Positions 61,833 to 64,000 of a stretch of DNA of 64,000 bases are shown piece after piece. This DNA comes from DATBQN01 sp963799925 (GTDB lineage Bacteria > Acidobacteriota > Thermoanaerobaculia > Multivoradales > UBA5704), in the NCBI GenBank assembly GCA_963799925.1, contig CAWCYZ010000002.1, positions 372,001-436,000 on the forward strand, written 5' to 3'. The position numbers and the translations under genes were made by a program. Each line of letters opens with the position of its first letter. The stretch's first letter is position 1. The notes below the pieces were generated by a model. The model was not told the DNA's origin. It saw only the letters and a list, made by a program, of their open reading frames with translations, and did no database searches.

Positions 61833-63509
61833 ATGAACGCACCGACCGCAGACACCCGCTCCGTGACGGCGCCCGCCACCTCGGACCTCGCCCTGCCGCG
61901 CGAGAACTACCTGAACGCCCAGTACGGCCTGCGCTCCTGGCTCTTGACCAAGGACCACAAGCGCATCGCCATCCTCTACCTGATCTCGGTGACGGCGTTC
62001 TTCTTCCTCGGCGGCTTCTTCGCCCTCCTCATCCGGCTCGAGCTGCTGACGCCGGAGGGCGACCTCGTCGGCCCCGACACCTACAACCGCCTGTTCACCA
62101 TGCACGGCATCGTCATGGTGTTCTTCTTCCTCATCCCGTCGATCCCGGCGACGCTCGGCAACTTCCTCATGCCGCTCATGATCGGCGCCAAGGACCTCGC
62201 CTTTCCCAAGATCAACCTGGGCAGCTGGTACGTCTACAACCTGGGCGCGCTCTTCACCCTCTGGTCGATCCTCCACGGCGGCGTCGACACCGGCTGGACC
62301 TTCTACACGCCGTTCTCGACCACCTACTCGAACACCTACGTCATCACCGCCGCGCTGGGGATCTTCATCGCCGGTTTCTCGTCGATCATGACCGGCTTGA
62401 ACTTCATCGTCACCGTCCATCGCATGCGGGCGCCCGGCCTCACCTGGTTCCGGCTGCCGCTCTTCGTCTGGTCGATGTACGCGACCTCGCTCATCATGGT
62501 CCTGGGGACGCCGGTCATCGCCATCACCCTCCTCTTGGTCGCCGCCGAGCGGACGCTCCACCTGGGGATCTTCGATCCCGCCTTGGGCGGCGATCCGATC
62601 CTCTTCCAGCACCTCTTCTGGTTCTACTCGCACCCGGCGGTGTACATCATGGTGCTGCCGGGGATGGGGGTGGTCAGCGAGCTGGTGGCCGCCTTCTCGC
62701 GGCGGCGGATCGTCGGCTACCGCGTCGTCGCCTTCGCCAGCGTGGCGATCGCCGTCCTCGGCTTCCTGGTCTGGGGGCACCACATGTTCGTCACCGGCCA
62801 GTCGCTCTACACGGCGACGATCTTCTCGGTGCTCTCGATGCTCGTCGCCATCCCGTCGGCGGTCAAGGTCTTCAACTGGACGGCGACGCTCTACCAGGGC
62901 TCGATCTCGCTCGAGACGCCGATGCTCTACGCCTTGGGCTTCATCGGGCTCTTCACCATCGGCGGCCTGACCGGCACCATGGTCGCGACGCTCGGCTTCG
63001 ACGTCCACGTCCACGACACCTACTTCATCGTCGCCCACTTCCACTACATCATGGTCGGCGGCACGATCATGGCGTACATGGGCGGCATGCACTACTGGTG
63101 GCCGAAGATCTCCGGACGCCTCTACCCGAGCTTCCTGTCGAAGCTCTCGGCGCTCATCATCTTCGTCGGCTTCAACCTCACCTTCTTCCCGCAGTTCATC
63201 CTCGGCTACCTCGGCATGCCGCGCCGCTACTGGTCCTACCCGCCGGAGTTCCAGGTGCTCAACGTGCTGTCGACCGCCGGCGCCTCGATCCTGGGGATCG
63301 GCTACATCCTGCCGCTCGCCTACTTCGCCTGGTCGATGCGCTACGGCAAGCGCGCCAGCGACAACCCGTGGGGCGCCGTCGGCCTCGAGTGGACGACGAC
63401 CTCGCCGCCGCCGACGCACAACTTCGACGTGACGCCGATCGTCACCCACGAGGCGTACGACTACGGCCAGGGCCCGGTGCTCGGCGCCAAGGAGGCCCCC
63501 GTTGTCTAG
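61833..63509 (+). CDS. coxA: Cytochrome c oxidase subunit I, A2 type
   Basis: A 558-residue twelve-helix subunit. Metal ligands are in LFTMHGIVMVFFF, FYSHPAVYIMVLPGMG, VWGHHMFVTGQS and HDTYFIVAHFHYIMVGG. The sequence YSHPAV (no glutamate before V) marks the A2 class, in contrast to the HPEV of the other oxidase in this window. The entry site GAKDLAFPKIN of the D-channel is kept. The stop overlaps the coxC start by eight bases. Confidence 0.96.
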   Translation: MNAPTADTRSVTAPATSDLALPRENYLNAQYGLRSWLLTKDHKRIAILYLISVTAFFFLGGFFALLIRLELLTPEGDLVGPDTYNRLFTMHGIVMVFFFLIPSIPATLGNFLMPLMIGAKDLAFPKINLGSWYVYNLGALFTLWSILHGGVDTGWTFYTPFSTTYSNTYVITAALGIFIAGFSSIMTGLNFIVTVHRMRAPGLTWFRLPLFVWSMYATSLIMVLGTPVIAITLLLVAAERTLHLGIFDPALGGDPILFQHLFWFYSHPAVYIMVLPGMGVVSELVAAFSRRRIVGYRVVAFASVAIAVLGFLVWGHHMFVTGQSLYTATIFSVLSMLVAIPSAVKVFNWTATLYQGSISLETPMLYALGFIGLFTIGGLTGTMVATLGFDVHVHDTYFIVAHFHYIMVGGTIMAYMGGMHYWWPKISGRLYPSFLSKLSALIIFVGFNLTFFPQFILGYLGMPRRYWSYPPEFQVLNVLSTAGASILGIGYILPLAYFAWSMRYGKRASDNPWGAVGLEWTTTSPPPTHNFDVTPIVTHEAYDYGQGPVLGAKEAPVV

Positions 63510-64000
63510 CTCCCACGCGGCGCTCCAGCACCACTTCGACACCCTCGACCAGCAGCGCGAGGCGTCGACCTTCGGGATGTGGTGCTTCCTGGTGACCGAG
63601 ATCATGTTCTTCGGCGGCCTCTTCACCGCCTACGTCATCTACCGCATGCGCTACCAGGTGGCCTTCGAGGCGGCGTCGAACTCGCTGCTGACCTGGGCCG
63701 GGTCGATCAACACGGCGGTCCTGATCTGCAGCAGCCTGACGATGGCGCTCGCCATCCGCTCGGCGCAGCTCAACCGCAGGAAGGCGATCGTCTGGTTCCT
63801 GCTGATCACGATGGCCCTGGGGGTCACCTTCCTCGGCATCAAGGCCTTCGAGTACACGACCGAGTTCCACGAGCACCACTACCCCGGCCCCGGCTTCCAC
63901 TTCGACGGGCCGGAGCCGCACCACGCCGAGATGTTCTTCGCCATCTACTTCTGCATGACGGGGCTCCACGCCGTCCACATGATCATCGGCCTGGGGCTCC
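63502..64000 (+). CDS. coxC: Cytochrome c oxidase subunit III (cut by window edge)
   Basis: Haem-copper oxidase subunit III with no stop before the window ends; about 166 residues are visible. Features: TFGMWCFLVTEIMFFGGLFT, NTAVLICSSLTMALAI, TFLGIKAFEYTTEFHEHHYP and FCMTGLHAVHMIIGLGL. The start is a TTG at 63502 with GGAGG eight bases upstream. It overlaps the coxA stop by eight bases. The remaining cox genes lie beyond the right edge. Confidence 0.9.
   Translation, partial: MSSSHAALQHHFDTLDQQREASTFGMWCFLVTEIMFFGGLFTAYVIYRMRYQVAFEAASNSLLTWAGSINTAVLICSSLTMALAIRSAQLNRRKAIVWFLLITMALGVTFLGIKAFEYTTEFHEHHYPGPGFHFDGPEPHHAEMFFAIYFCMTGLHAVHMIIGLGL

Overview
The window comes from a GC-rich (about 70% by eye) bacterium with a heavily aerobic, haem-copper based respiratory chain. 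The alternative complex III cluster, the acidobacterial-type GWxTD/VWA protein, Rieske/cytochrome b linked to a multihaem cytochrome, and short Cys-rich secreted proteins together suggest an Acidobacteriota-like organism, perhaps near Thermoanaerobaculia. That placement is inference from gene content; no rRNA or other phylogenetic marker is present.

Layout. 0-9 kb: a DUF420 membrane protein, a VapBC-type toxin-antitoxin pair, an esterase, an MFS exporter, malate synthase, a YhaM-like HD/OB nuclease and a GWxTD/VWA secreted protein. 9-20 kb: a secreted unknown coupled to a rhomboid protease, exonuclease VII (xseAB), DUF2007 and small membrane proteins, a TetR-HlyD-ABC export operon and a second rhomboid with a zinc ribbon. 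20-25 kb: a Mo-cofactor oxidoreductase diverging from a cysM-mec-cysO-moeZ operon for carrier-protein-dependent cysteine synthesis, then a nucleotidyltransferase gene pair. 25-30 kb: an A1-type aa3 oxidase operon (coxB, two small membrane genes, coxD, coxC, coxA; minus strand). 30-43 kb: secreted cysteine-rich and monohaem proteins, a MazEF-like pair, Uma2, the haem A and oxidase-assembly operon ctaA-ctaB-ABC-SCO, a TIR-membrane-Ig protein, a DUF1028 protein and a Fic protein. 43-51 kb (minus strand): HEAT protein, Rieske protein, two cytochrome b subunits, an eight-haem cytochrome c with a coiled coil and a cupredoxin-like lipoprotein. 51.5-64 kb (plus strand): alternative complex III actABCDEF plus an extra membrane gene, SCO, and an A2-type caa3 oxidase running off the window edge.

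How it works together. The right third encodes two unrelated quinol:acceptor oxidoreductases head to head, separated by about 0.4 kb that holds a perfect CRP/FNR-type palindrome, and the window carries two different terminal oxidases. The A2 oxidase has a haem c fused to CoxB and sits behind alternative complex III. The A1 oxidase lacks that haem and would need a soluble or tethered donor, for which the cupredoxin lipoprotein behind the Rieske/b/octahaem cluster is a candidate. ctaA, ctaB, two SCO proteins and DUF420 supply haem A and copper insertion.

Quality caveat. More than a dozen otherwise convincing genes carry single-base frame breaks, mostly one extra base, and 47.4-49.2 kb (cytochrome b) has very many. 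Conserved residues continue in the shifted frame, so these look like sequence or assembly errors more than decay. The affected genes are annotated over their full span.
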